Below, piece by piece: positions 9,026 through 17,203 of a DNA stretch of 64,000 nucleotides. The DNA is from Halomonas gemina. GTDB lineage: Bacteria; Pseudomonadota; Gammaproteobacteria; Pseudomonadales; Halomonadaceae. The notes below the pieces were generated by a model. The model ran no database searches and had not been told where the DNA came from. It saw only the letters and a list, made by a program, of their open reading frames with translations. The translations under genes were made by a program, and so were the position numbers. How positions within the stretch are numbered: position 1 is the first letter of the stretch; the number at the start of each line of letters is the position of its first letter. The DNA is taken from positions 310,001-374,000 of the forward strand of contig NZ_JAMJPK010000003.1 in NCBI RefSeq assembly GCF_023554995.1, written 5' to 3'.

Positions 9026-9976
9026 ATGAAGGTCCTGGTCCATATCGATGATGCCGAGCAGTGGCGGGACGCCCTGGCCGAGCGCCTGCCCCACGCCGAG
9101 GTATTCACCAGTAGCGCCCCGGCCGAGAAGCGCCGCGAGGCGGACTACCTGGCGGCCTGGAAGCCCCCCGAAGCCCTGCTGCGTGAGCCGGTCGCCCTCA
9201 AGGGGATCGTCAACCTCGGCGCCGGCGTCGATGCCCTGCTGGGCAATCCGGGGCTCCCCGAGGGCGTGCCCATCGTCAAGCTGCGCGATGCCGGCATGGC
9301 CGAGCTGATCGGTGACTATGTGCGCTACGGCATCCTGCTCTTCCAGCGTGACTTCGACCGCTACCGCCGCCAGCAGGCGCGGCGCGAGTGGCACGAGCAT
9401 GCGGTGATCGACAAGGCCGACTGGCCGGTGGGCGTGCTGGGACTCGGCGCCATCGGGGCGAAGGTCGCCGCCATGGTGGCTGCCGACGGCTTCCCGGTGC
9501 ATGGCTGGAGCCGCTCTCCCAAGAGCCTCGACGGCATCACCTGCCACCATGGCGAGGCGGGACTCGATGCGCTGCTCGGCCGGGTCAGAAGCCTGGTGCT
9601 GCTGCTGCCGGACACCCCCGCGACCCGCCATGTCATCGACGCGGCCGCCCTGGCGAAGCTCCCCGAGGGCGCCACCCTGATCAATCCGGGGCGCGGGACG
9701 CTGATCGACGAGGCCGCCCTGCTCGACGCGCTTGGTCCAGTCAGAGAGGGCGAGGAAGAGACGGAGGGCCGGCTGCGCGGGGCGCTGCTTGACGCCTTCC
9801 CCGCGGAACCGTTGCCCGGTGAAAGCCCGTTCTGGTCACATCCGCGGGTCTGGGTCACCCCCCACATGGCCGGCCCCACCCCGCTCGGCGCGGCGCTTGA
9901 CCAGGTGGCCGAGGCCCTGCGCGCCTTCGAAGCCGGCGCCCCCCTCGACACCATCGACCCCGCGGCCGGCTATTGA
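9026..9976 (+). CDS. ghrA: Glyoxylate/hydroxypyruvate reductase A-like D-2-hydroxyacid dehydrogenase
   Basis: A 316-residue NAD(P)-dependent D-2-hydroxyacid dehydrogenase. It has a Rossmann glycine motif (G-V-L-G-L-G-A-I-G) near residue 140, a catalytic Arg region (N-P-G-R-G), and a C-terminal T-P-H-M histidine. The overall pattern matches GhrA (YcdW), which reduces glyoxylate and hydroxypyruvate in the cytoplasm. The start at 9026 has GGAGG six bases upstream; earlier in-frame ATGs do not. It is divergent from doeA, and nothing ties it to ectoine use. Substrate preference among 2-ketoacids is not decidable here. Confidence 0.85.
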   Translation: MKVLVHIDDAEQWRDALAERLPHAEVFTSSAPAEKRREADYLAAWKPPEALLREPVALKGIVNLGAGVDALLGNPGLPEGVPIVKLRDAGMAELIGDYVRYGILLFQRDFDRYRRQQARREWHEHAVIDKADWPVGVLGLGAIGAKVAAMVAADGFPVHGWSRSPKSLDGITCHHGEAGLDALLGRVRSLVLLLPDTPATRHVIDAAALAKLPEGATLINPGRGTLIDEAALLDALGPVREGEEETEGRLRGALLDAFPAEPLPGESPFWSHPRVWVTPHMAGPTPLGAALDQVAEALRAFEAGAPLDTIDPAAGY

Positions 9977-10089
9977 TGGTCTGACCAAGCCGTTCGAACC
10001 CGGACGAGGGGTTGTGCTTTTGCTACACGAGCCTCAAGTCAGTGGGTACGCTGATAGGAAGCCAATCACCGGCTCCTGGGAGGAACGCT

Positions 10090-10656
10090 ATGACAATGCA
10101 GATCGACTACAGGCCCAGCGATGCTCTGCTGGTCGTGGATATGCAGAACGACTTCTGTGAGGGTGGCGCACTGGGCGTCGAGGGTGGTGCCGCCCTGGTG
10201 CCGGGTATCAATGCCGAGATCGAGGCGGCCCGGGCGGCCGGCGCCCTGGTGGTCGCCTCGCGGGACTGGCATCCCGTCGACCACGTGAGCTTCACGCATC
10301 GCGGTGGCCCCTGGCCGGTGCACTGCGTTCAGGACACCCCCGGCGCCGCCTTCCACCCCGACCTGGCACTGCCCGACGACGCCATCCGCGTCAGCAAGGC
10401 CACCGCCTTCGATGCCGACGCCTACTCCGCCTTCGACGGCACCGGGCTCGGCGGCTACCTGAAGGAGAAGGGCATCAAGCGGGTGATCGTCTGTGGCCTG
10501 GCGCTGGATGTCTGTGTCCATGCCACGGTACTGGCAGCCAGTCGGGAAGGCTTTACCACCCTGTTGCTGGAGGCGCTATCCGCCGCGGTCGACCCGGATG
10601 CCATCGAGGCATGCCACCGTGATTTCGAGGAAGCCGGTATCGAGGTGCGCGCATGA
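10090..10656 (+). CDS. pncA: Nicotinamidase PncA
   Basis: A 188-residue isochorismatase-fold amidase that converts nicotinamide to nicotinate in NAD salvage. Visible are the catalytic Asp in V-V-D-M-Q-N-D-F, the metal-binding D-W-H-P-x-D-H segment, and the nucleophilic Cys in L-D-V-C-V-H-A-T. GGAGG lies six bases before the chosen ATG. The stop overlaps the pncB start by 4 bp (ATGA), so the two enzymes of consecutive steps are translationally coupled. The 113 bases before it hold no gene and no clear promoter. Confidence 0.95.
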   Translation: MTMQIDYRPSDALLVVDMQNDFCEGGALGVEGGAALVPGINAEIEAARAAGALVVASRDWHPVDHVSFTHRGGPWPVHCVQDTPGAAFHPDLALPDDAIRVSKATAFDADAYSAFDGTGLGGYLKEKGIKRVIVCGLALDVCVHATVLAASREGFTTLLLEALSAAVDPDAIEACHRDFEEAGIEVRA

Positions 10657-11999
10657 ACGAGCCTATTCCCCTGCAGGTCGAAGATGGCGAGCTGGCCCTG
10701 CTCACCGACCTCTACCAGCTGACCATGACCCAGGCCTACTGGAAGGAGGCGATGCAGGAGCGGGCCACCTTCAGCCTCTTCTTCCGCAAGATGCCACCGG
10801 CACGCCGCTTCATGCTGGCCTGCGGGCAGCAGCATGCCGCAGCGCTGCTCAGCCGGCTGCGCTTCGGCGACACGGCCCTCGAGCGCCTCGCCGGCACGGG
10901 CCTGTTCGATCAGGGTTTTCTCGACTGGCTGGGCGACTGGCGCTTCGAGGGGGACATCTGGACCCTTGCCGAGGGCACGCCGGTGTTTGCCAACGAGCCG
11001 CTGCTGGAAGTGGATGCGCCCATTGCCCAGGCCCAGCTGCTCGAGAGCCTGGTGATGAACCTGGTGCAGCTGGAGACGGTGCTCGCCTCCAAGGCGGTGC
11101 GCCTGGTGATGGCCGCCCAGGGGCGTCCGGTGGTGGACTTCGGGATGCGCCGCATGCACGGCGTGGACGCCGCCGTCCGCGGGGTCCGGGCCTACCGCAG
11201 CGCGGGGCTGGCTGGGACCAGCAACGTGCTGGGCGGCCTGCGCCACGACCTGGCGATCAACGGCACCATGGCCCACAGCTATATCCTGGCCCACGACGAC
11301 GAACGGGAGGCCTTCCGTGCCTTCGCCCGCCACTACCCCGGCACGACCCTGCTGGTGGACACCCATGACACCCTGGAGGGGGTGCGCAAGGTGATCGAGA
11401 TCATGCGCGAGGAGCCCGAGGTGGGGGTCAAGGCCATCCGGCTCGACTCCGGCGACCTGGGCGAGCTGGCCAAGGGTGCGCGTGCCCTGCTCGACGAGGC
11501 CGGCCTCGAGGAGATCACCATCGTCGCCAGCAGCGGCCTGGATGAGCACCAGATCGCCACGCTGCTCGAGGACGGCGCCCCCATCGACGCCTTCGGCGTC
11601 GGCACCCAGATGGGCGTCTCGGCGGACGCCCCGGTGATCGACCTCTCCTACAAGCTGGTGGAGTACGCCGGCACCCCGCGGGTCAAGCACTCGCCGGGAA
11701 AGGTCAACCTGCCCTGCCGCAAGCAGCTTTATCGCCGCCGGGACGACCGGGGCCGCTATGTCGGCGATATCATCGCCCTGCGTGACGAGGCCGTCGACGC
11801 CGGTGAGCCACTGCTGCGCCCGCTGGTTCGAGCCGGCCGGCTCGACGATGACGAGATGGCCCGGGCCGATGAGGCCCGCGAGCGGGTCGCGGACGCCCTC
11901 GAGCGCTTTCCCGAGGACGTCAGGTGGCTTGCGGAGGGCGAAAGCGACTACCCGGTCACGCTCAGCCCGGAACTCGAGCGCCTGCAGTCGAAGACCTGA
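10653..11999 (+). CDS. pncB: Nicotinate phosphoribosyltransferase PncB
   Basis: A 448-residue nicotinate phosphoribosyltransferase that makes nicotinate mononucleotide from nicotinate and PRPP, the step after PncA. The N-terminal T-D-L-Y-Q-L-T-M signature, the central D-F-G-x-R-R segment and the S-G-D-L phosphoribosyl-binding loop are present. The length suits the bacterial enzyme. It is coupled to pncA by a 4-bp overlap, and a strong hairpin at 12073-12102 ends the unit. Confidence 0.95.
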   Translation: MNEPIPLQVEDGELALLTDLYQLTMTQAYWKEAMQERATFSLFFRKMPPARRFMLACGQQHAAALLSRLRFGDTALERLAGTGLFDQGFLDWLGDWRFEGDIWTLAEGTPVFANEPLLEVDAPIAQAQLLESLVMNLVQLETVLASKAVRLVMAAQGRPVVDFGMRRMHGVDAAVRGVRAYRSAGLAGTSNVLGGLRHDLAINGTMAHSYILAHDDEREAFRAFARHYPGTTLLVDTHDTLEGVRKVIEIMREEPEVGVKAIRLDSGDLGELAKGARALLDEAGLEEITIVASSGLDEHQIATLLEDGAPIDAFGVGTQMGVSADAPVIDLSYKLVEYAGTPRVKHSPGKVNLPCRKQLYRRRDDRGRYVGDIIALRDEAVDAGEPLLRPLVRAGRLDDDEMARADEARERVADALERFPEDVRWLAEGESDYPVTLSPELERLQSKT

Positions 12000-12011
12000 C
12001 GCCTCGCCTTA

Positions 12012-12039
12012 GGCTCATGGCTCATGGCTCATGGCTCAA
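12012..12039. repeat. Short tandem repeat, GGCTCAT x4
   Basis: Four back-to-back copies of a 7-bp unit GGCTCAT (the last ends in A). They lie just past the pncB stop and before the terminator, which itself contains GGCTCAT. Non-coding; likely a slippage product. Confidence 0.8.
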
Positions 12040-12072
12040 CAGGCCAGGAGCCGGCTCGGTAAACCTCGCAGG

Positions 12073-12102
12073 AAGGGGCTCATCGCTGGCGATGAGCCCC
12101 TT
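12073..12102. terminator. Bidirectional hairpin terminator between pncB and yghU
   Basis: A 13-bp perfect stem (AAGGGGCTCATCG pairing with CGATGAGCCCCTT) around a CTGG loop, between the convergent genes pncB and yghU. A/T residues at both stem bases give weak tails in both directions. Confidence 0.8.
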
Positions 12103-12138
12103 CGTGTGTCGTGACGCCAGCCCTCGCTCGTGGCGTCG

Positions 12139-13002
12139 TTACATCTTGTCCTGGGTCCGGGTCTCGAAGTCGCTGGCCGAGTGGCGCTCGTGCAGCTGCT
12201 CCGAGGGCTCCCCCCAGGTACGGTTGACCATGCGTCCGCGCTTGACCGCCGGCCGCTCGGCGATGCGCCTCGCCCAGCGCTGCACGTTGGGGTACTCGTC
12301 GACGGCCAGGAACTCCCCGGCATCATAGAGCAGCCCCTGGACCAGCACGCCATACCAGGGATAGATGGCCATATCGGCGATGGTGTAGTCGTCACCGGCG
12401 ATGTAGGCGCGCTCGGCAAGCGTGCGGTCGAGAACGTCGAGCTGTCGCTTGGTCTCCATGGTGTAGCGATTGATGGGGTATTCGAGCGGCTCCGGCGCAT
12501 AGGCGTAGAAGTGGCCAAACCCGCCACCCAGGAAGGGGGCCGCACCCATCTGCCAGAACAGCCAGTTGAGGGTCTCGGTCCGCCCGGCGTGATCCTCGGG
12601 CAGGAAGGCGCCGAACGTCTCGGCCAGGTAGAGCAGGATCGCGCCGGACTCGAACACCCGGGTCGGCGGCGCGGTGGTATGGTCCATCAGCGCCGGGATC
12701 TTGGAGTTGGGGTTGGCAGCGACGAAGCCGCTGGAGAACTGCTCCCCCTCGCCGATGCGGATCGGCCAGGCATCGTACTCGGCGCCCTGGTGCCCCAGCG
12801 CCAGCAACTCCTCGAGCATGATGGTCGCCTTCACGCCGTTGGGCGTAGCCAGGGAGTAGAGCTGCAGGGGGTGCTGGCCGATCGGCAGTTCCCGGTCATG
12901 GGTCGGCCCGGCCACGGGGCGGTTGATGCTGGCGAACTGGCCGCCGCTCTCGCTTTCCCATCGCCAGACGCGTGGCGGACGATAGGAGGTATCGTCACTC
13001 AT
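12139..13002 (-). CDS. yghU: YghU-type glutathione S-transferase / disulfide-bond reductase
   Basis: A 287-residue member of the nu-class GST group (YghU/YfcG). These enzymes use two glutathiones in disulfide reduction and have peroxidase activity. The N-terminal extension ending near H-P-L-Q-L-Y-S-L-A-T-P-N-G is typical of YghU. It is followed by the thioredoxin-like domain and an all-helical C-terminal domain. The start at 13002 has AGGAG at good spacing; the in-frame ATG at 13008 would be too close to it. It follows the SDR gene on the same strand in a group that looks devoted to reactive electrophiles. Confidence 0.88.
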   Translation of the reverse strand: MSDDTSYRPPRVWRWESESGGQFASINRPVAGPTHDRELPIGQHPLQLYSLATPNGVKATIMLEELLALGHQGAEYDAWPIRIGEGEQFSSGFVAANPNSKIPALMDHTTAPPTRVFESGAILLYLAETFGAFLPEDHAGRTETLNWLFWQMGAAPFLGGGFGHFYAYAPEPLEYPINRYTMETKRQLDVLDRTLAERAYIAGDDYTIADMAIYPWYGVLVQGLLYDAGEFLAVDEYPNVQRWARRIAERPAVKRGRMVNRTWGEPSEQLHERHSASDFETRTQDKM

Positions 13003-13125
13003 GGGCATGCTCCTGTGTCTAATGGCAGTCGGTTGTCCATTGCCCTCTCCTCGCGGGGCTTTTCAAGGCGGCGGACCGGATATCTGGCCCGGCCCGCCGA
13101 CGGGCCTTGCCGCGAGGGCTGCCCC

Positions 13126-13863
13126 TTACAGCGGCTGCTTGGTCGGACGGATGATCAGCTCGTTGACGTCGACGTCCGCCGGCTGCTCGATGGCGTAGGC
13201 GATCGCCCGGGCGATGGCATCGGCATCGATGGCCATCTCGTAGAGCTCGTTCACGCCCTTGGCGGTGTCGGGGTCGCTGATGGTGGTAGTCAGCTCGGTG
13301 GCCACCGCCCCCGGGGAGATGTTGGTGGAACGGATCTCCTCGCCGCCCTCCTGGCGAATGCCCTCGGAGAGCGCCTTGACCGCATACTTGGTGGCGCAGT
13401 AGACCGCCGCGGAGGGGAAGACCACGTGGCCGGCCACGGAGGAGAGGTTGATGATGTGGCCGGCATGTTGCTCGCGCATGGTCGGCAGCACCGCGGCGAC
13501 GCCGTAGAGCACGCCCTTGATGTTGACGTCGACCATCTGCTCCCACTCGTCGACCTTGAGCTGGTCCAGCGGTGACAGCGGCATCAGGCCGGCGTTGTTG
13601 ACCAGCACGTCGATGCGGCCATAGGCCTCCTTGGCGGCCGTGGCGAGGGCCTCGACCTGCTCGCGGTCGGTCACGTCGGTGACGCGATAGATGGCCTCAC
13701 CGCCCTGCTCGACGATGGCGTCGCGCAGCGCCACGAGACGCTCCTCGCGGCGGGCGCCGAGCACCAGCTTGGCGCCGGCCCTGGCCAGGCGGTGGGCGGT
13801 GGCCTCGCCGAGGCCGCTGCTGGCGCCGGTAATGATGACGACCTTGCCGTTGATCTCGGTCAT
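13126..13863 (-). CDS. Short-chain dehydrogenase/reductase (SDR)
   Basis: A 245-residue classical SDR. It has the cofactor motif T-G-A-S-S-G-L-G near residue 14, N-N-A-G near residue 90, and the catalytic Ser with Y-C-A-T-K around residues 155-160. Such enzymes reduce or oxidise carbonyl/alcohol groups with NAD(P)H. The substrate is not predictable. It starts 126 bp downstream of a NemR-like repressor gene, and a perfect TGGTCT/AGACCA inverted repeat sits in its promoter. Repressor control by that TetR protein is the likely regulation. Confidence 0.88.
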   Translation of the reverse strand: MTEINGKVVIITGASSGLGEATAHRLARAGAKLVLGARREERLVALRDAIVEQGGEAIYRVTDVTDREQVEALATAAKEAYGRIDVLVNNAGLMPLSPLDQLKVDEWEQMVDVNIKGVLYGVAAVLPTMREQHAGHIINLSSVAGHVVFPSAAVYCATKYAVKALSEGIRQEGGEEIRSTNISPGAVATELTTTISDPDTAKGVNELYEMAIDADAIARAIAYAIEQPADVDVNELIIRPTKQPL

Positions 13864-13920
13864 GGAATCTTCTCCTCGGGAATATATCAGGGTGTCGTTT
13901 CCCGGCCGGTTCGGCCGGGC

Positions 13921-13943
13921 TGGTCTTATAGACCAGTCTACTA
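13921..13943. promoter_or_regulatory. NemR-like operator in the SDR promoter
   Basis: Perfect inverted repeat TGGTCT-TAT-AGACCA (13921-13935), overlapping TAGACCAGTC (13929-13938), which recurs upstream of the TetR gene. E. coli NemR binds TAGACC...GGTCTA palindromes, so these half-sites fit a NemR-type repressor. Confidence 0.65.
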
Positions 13944-13989
13944 GAAGCGGGACGCACGCCAGTTTGGAGGGCTGGCTCTCGGCCGGAGA

Positions 13990-14592
13990 TCAGCTCGCCA
14001 CGGGCAGCTCGCGGGCCAGTACCTGGCGGAAGAGGATCGCCTCGAAGCACTCCATGGGGGCCAGGGACTTGACCGTCTTGGCGCGCAGGATGGCACCTTC
14101 CCAGCCGGCCATGATAAAGCCCGCCAGCGCCTCGGGGTCAATGTCATCCGGCACCTCGCCGACCCCGCGGGCCTCCTCGAGGCAGGCCACCAGCCGACGC
14201 TCCCAGGCGCGGAACACCTGATCCAGGCGGGCCCGGAATACCTCACTGCGCGCCGAGAGTTCCTGGCCCAGGTTGCCGATCAGGCAGCCGCGGGCATGGT
14301 CGCAGGAGAGCATGTCCGCCTTGCCGGCGGCGAAGTAGCGACGCAGGCGCTCGAGCGGGGAGGCGTCGGTGGCCTCGAAGATCGCCGCCAGCCGGCCGTC
14401 GTACTGCTCGGCGAAGGCGTCGATCACGGCCAGGCCGAAATCTTCCTTGCTCGAGAAGTAGTGGTAGAAGGACCCCTTGGGGACCCCGGCCCGACTGAGC
14501 ACCGCATTGATGCCGGTGGCATTGTATCCCTGCTCGGCGATCAGGTCGGCGCCGATTTCGATCAGTTTGTCGCGGGTGGCGTGCGTCTTCAT
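13990..14592 (-). CDS. TetR-family regulator, NemR/AcuR-like
   Basis: A 200-residue TetR repressor. Its N-terminal HTH has the highly conserved V-P-K-G-S-F-Y-H-Y-F-x-S-K-E stretch (about residues 37-50). A G-C-L motif at residues 102-104 corresponds to the position of the redox/electrophile-sensing cysteine of NemR. It lies between a DJ-1-family gene upstream and an SDR downstream, all on the same strand. TAGACC-type operators precede both the regulator and the SDR, implying autoregulation. NemR identity is by motif and context; AcuR-like regulators also match. Confidence 0.85.
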   Translation of the reverse strand: MKTHATRDKLIEIGADLIAEQGYNATGINAVLSRAGVPKGSFYHYFSSKEDFGLAVIDAFAEQYDGRLAAIFEATDASPLERLRRYFAAGKADMLSCDHARGCLIGNLGQELSARSEVFRARLDQVFRAWERRLVACLEEARGVGEVPDDIDPEALAGFIMAGWEGAILRAKTVKSLAPMECFEAILFRQVLARELPVAS

Positions 14593-14603
14593 GCCGTAAA
14601 GAA

Positions 14604-14618
14604 TAGACCAGTCGTCTA
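14604..14618. promoter_or_regulatory. NemR-like operator in the TetR promoter
   Basis: TAGAC-CAGTC-GTCTA, an inverted repeat 11 bp before the regulator's start codon. It shares the TAGACCAGTC core with the site at 13929. Predicted autoregulatory operator. Confidence 0.6.
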
Positions 14619-14644
14619 GCCGCGTCAAACCTCGCCGGCAAGTC

Positions 14645-15205
14645 TCAGTCGAGCATGGCGGCGAAGCGCTTGAGCCACGCCGGGTGGGCCGGCCAGGCGG
14701 GGGCAGTGACCAGCTTGCCGCTGGCCACCGCCTGGTCGACCTCGATCTCGGCATAGTCGCCGCCGGCCAGGCGCACCTCCGGTGCGCAGGCCGGGTAGGC
14801 CGAGACCCGATGCCCCTCGAGGGAGACCGCCGCCGCAAGCAGCTGGGCACCATGGCAGATGGCCGCCACCGGCTTGTCGTGGTCGAAGAAGTGGCGGACC
14901 ATCTCCAGCACCCGCTCGTCGAGGCGCAGGTACTCCGGCGCCCGCCCGCCGGGGACGACCAGACCGTCGTAGTCGGCGACCTCCACCTCGGCGAAGGTGG
15001 CATTCAGGGTGAAGTCGTGCCCGGGCTTCTCGGAGTAGGTCTGGTCGCCCTCGAAGTCGTGGATGGCAGTGCGTACCTTGTCGCCCTCGCGCTTGTCGGG
15101 ACACACCGCCTCGACCGTGTGCCCCATGGCCTGCAGGGCCTGGAAGGGCACCATGATCTCGTAGTCCTCGACATAGTCACCGGCGATCAGCAAGAGTCTG
15201 GCCAT
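14645..15205 (-). CDS. DJ-1/PfpI-family protein (possible glyoxalase III/deglycase)
   Basis: A 186-residue DJ-1/PfpI protein. The nucleophile-elbow cysteine followed by His is seen in A-A-I-C-H-G-A, and the acidic partner lies near the N-terminus in V-E-D-Y-E. Relatives act on methylglyoxal or glycated substrates, or as proteases/chaperones. It lies 53 bp upstream of the NemR-like regulator. In E. coli NemR controls reactive-carbonyl detoxification, so a methylglyoxal/quinone role fits. Activity is inferred from family only. Confidence 0.87.
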   Translation of the reverse strand: MARLLLIAGDYVEDYEIMVPFQALQAMGHTVEAVCPDKREGDKVRTAIHDFEGDQTYSEKPGHDFTLNATFAEVEVADYDGLVVPGGRAPEYLRLDERVLEMVRHFFDHDKPVAAICHGAQLLAAAVSLEGHRVSAYPACAPEVRLAGGDYAEIEVDQAVASGKLVTAPAWPAHPAWLKRFAAMLD

Positions 15206-15373
15206 GGGAGTCTCCTCGATTGTGTGGCGGCGACGGAGGCGTCGCCCCGCAAGGGCAGCCTAGCAGCCCCGCGAAGGGCCCGCCGGGGAAAAGCGCAAGG
15301 AGCGTGCAGACGGGAACCCCCGGGCCTGAGGAGACTCTCATCCCTGCCCTACCGACGGCCATGGAGTCCTCGC

Positions 15374-16057
15374 ATGCCCGCATCGTTGCGCCGTTGCACC
15401 GCCCTCGTCCTGCTCCTGCTGCTGGCCGCCGGCAGTGCTTTCGCCGCCGAGCCGCGCCCCTTCGAGGCCCGCTACCGCCTCGAAGTGGCCGGCTGGCCGA
15501 GCACCACCGTCGAGCACCGCCTGAGTCGTGACGGAACGCACTGGCAGAGCGACATGCGCGCCGCCATCTCGGTGGCCCGCGGTCACGAGCGTAGCCGGTT
15601 CATCGCCGGCGAGGCCATCCGTTCGCTGCACTATGCCAGCGGCTACAGCCTGCTGGGCATCGGCAAGGAGTATGAGCTGGACCGCGAGGCCCTGGCCCGG
15701 CTGCCCGACCGCCAGACCGCCCTGTTCGAGCTCTCCCGGCGCGCCGTGAGCGACGACTGCGACACGCCCTGCCGGCTGCGCTACCTCGACCACCGCGGCC
15801 GCGAGGAGCGGGTCGACTACCGCCGGCTGGACCACCGCACACTCGAGCTGCCCGCCGGGCGATTCGACGCCCTCAGGGTGGAGGTCACCGAGCCGGACGA
15901 TCCCGATCGCCGCATGGTCTTCAGCTTCCACCCTGGTGTGCCGGGCCTGCTGCTGGCCATGGAGTATCACCGTGACGGCGAGCGGCGCAGCCGGCTGGCC
16001 CTCACCGACCTGACCCTCGCCGGCGCCGGGCTCGCTTCCTCCCCGAAGGGAAATTGA
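15374..16057 (+). CDS. Secreted DUF3108-type protein
   Basis: A 227-residue protein with a clear signal peptide: Arg-rich start, Leu run and A-F-A cleavage near residue 25. The body resembles DUF3108 periplasmic proteins (F-x-A-x-Y near the N-terminus, then alternating beta strands with a Cys pair in C-D-T-P-C). Such proteins are predicted to be periplasmic or outer-membrane associated; no biochemical role is established to my knowledge. The start at 15374 has GGAG eight bases upstream. It is divergent from the DJ-1 gene and followed after 57 bp by lysO. Confidence 0.75.
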   Translation: MPASLRRCTALVLLLLLAAGSAFAAEPRPFEARYRLEVAGWPSTTVEHRLSRDGTHWQSDMRAAISVARGHERSRFIAGEAIRSLHYASGYSLLGIGKEYELDREALARLPDRQTALFELSRRAVSDDCDTPCRLRYLDHRGREERVDYRRLDHRTLELPAGRFDALRVEVTEPDDPDRRMVFSFHPGVPGLLLAMEYHRDGERRSRLALTDLTLAGAGLASSPKGN

Positions 16058-16114
16058 CTAGAGTGGGCGGCTTTCGGTCGTCGCCGGCGGCCCCTGGACG
16101 GGAAGGGAGTCTCG

Positions 16115-17041
16115 ATGCTGAGCGGTCTGGTGATCGTGCTGTTGCCGCTGGTGCTGGGTTACCTCGTGCCGGTGCGGGATGCCCGGTTGATGGCGCTGAT
16201 CAACGGTGGCGTCAACGCCTCGATCTACGTGATCCTGCTGCTGATGGGCGTGAGCCTGGCGGGCCTGGACGACCTGGCCGGCCAGCTCTCGCGCCTGGGC
16301 GGTCAGGCCCTGCTGCTGTTCGCGGTGATCTCGGGCTGCAACCTGGCGGCCCTGTGGTGGCTGTCGCGCCGGCTGGGGCTGACCGCCGACCCCTCGAGGG
16401 TGGTGGCGGGTGCGCCCACCAGCAAGTGGGCCGCCATGGCCGGCTCACTGGCACTGGTGGCGGTGGTGGTGGCCGGCGTGGTGCTCGGCCTGCTGCTGGA
16501 GTGGCTCACCGGCAGTGGCCTGTTCGCCACGGCCGAGGCCCTGGCCGAGGGGGTGCTCTACCTCCTGCTGGCGCTGATCGGCTGCCAGCTGCGCAACTCC
16601 GGCATGCCGCTGCGCCAGATCGTGCTCAACCGCTTCGGCCTGGCCATCGCCCTGACCCTGGCCGCCAGCTCGCTGGTCGGCGGCCTGCTGGCGGCGCCGC
16701 TGCTGGACCTGGCCTGGAACGAGGGGTTGGCGCTGGCCGCCGGCTTCGGCTGGTACTCGCTCTCCGGCATCCTGGTCGGCGACCAGCTGGGCCCGCTGAT
16801 GGGCGGGGTGGCCTTCTTGAACGACCTGGCCCGGGAACTGCTCGCCTTCGTGCTGATCCCGCTGCTGATACGCCGTCATGCGGCCCTGGCGATCGGCTAT
16901 GGCGGCGCCACCTCCATGGACTTCACCCTGCCGGTGATCCAGCAGCACGGCGGGGTGGGCTGCGTGCCGGTGGCCGTGGTCAGCGGTTTTCTCCTCTCGC
17001 TGCTGTCGCCGCCGCTGATCCTCTTCCTGCTCTCGCTGTGA
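16115..17041 (+). CDS. lysO: Lysine exporter LysO (YbjE family)
   Basis: A 308-residue membrane protein with about eight hydrophobic segments and the LysO/DUF340 pattern. The N-terminus reads L-V-P-V-R after the first helix, and an essential-looking Asp sits in S-M-D-F-T-L-P near the C-terminus. LysO in E. coli exports lysine and the toxic analogue thialysine from the cytoplasm. The full family length is present. It is preceded by a DUF3108 gene and followed by baeSR; no shared function is evident. Lysine-riboswitch sequence was not seen upstream. Confidence 0.88.
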   Translation: MLSGLVIVLLPLVLGYLVPVRDARLMALINGGVNASIYVILLLMGVSLAGLDDLAGQLSRLGGQALLLFAVISGCNLAALWWLSRRLGLTADPSRVVAGAPTSKWAAMAGSLALVAVVVAGVVLGLLLEWLTGSGLFATAEALAEGVLYLLLALIGCQLRNSGMPLRQIVLNRFGLAIALTLAASSLVGGLLAAPLLDLAWNEGLALAAGFGWYSLSGILVGDQLGPLMGGVAFLNDLARELLAFVLIPLLIRRHAALAIGYGGATSMDFTLPVIQQHGGVGCVPVAVVSGFLLSLLSPPLILFLLSL

Positions 17042-17108
17042 CCGACTCCCGCCGTGACCTCCGGCGCCCTTGCCGGCGGGGACGGCATGGGCGAGGCTGA
17101 GCTCAAGC

Positions 17109-17145
17109 TGCACATTGCCTGCACAGAACCTGACCGATGGCTGCA
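17109..17145 (+). promoter_or_regulatory. Phased TGCA repeats upstream of baeS (predicted BaeR site)
   Basis: TGCA occurs at 17109, 17120 and 17142, with a degenerate TGAC at 17131, giving an exact 11-bp period. The same pattern recurs before the Spy-like gene. OmpR/PhoB-type regulators bind direct repeats with an 11-bp pitch. Confidence 0.55.
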
Positions 17146-17203
17146 CGCCGAGCGGCGAGAATGCATCATGCCCCTCGCCGCCCCTCGCTCCCGGAGCCCG
17201 TCC

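Noticed and set aside
13990..15003. 337-residue TetR protein from the longest frame
   Set aside because: The first 137 residues are Arg/Ser/Pro-rich and lie antiparallel in frame-shift over the DJ-1 gene. The true protein starts at 14592, where the HTH begins.
16058..16114. Lysine riboswitch before lysO
   Set aside because: The gap of 57 bp is too short and lacks the conserved lysine-riboswitch elements.
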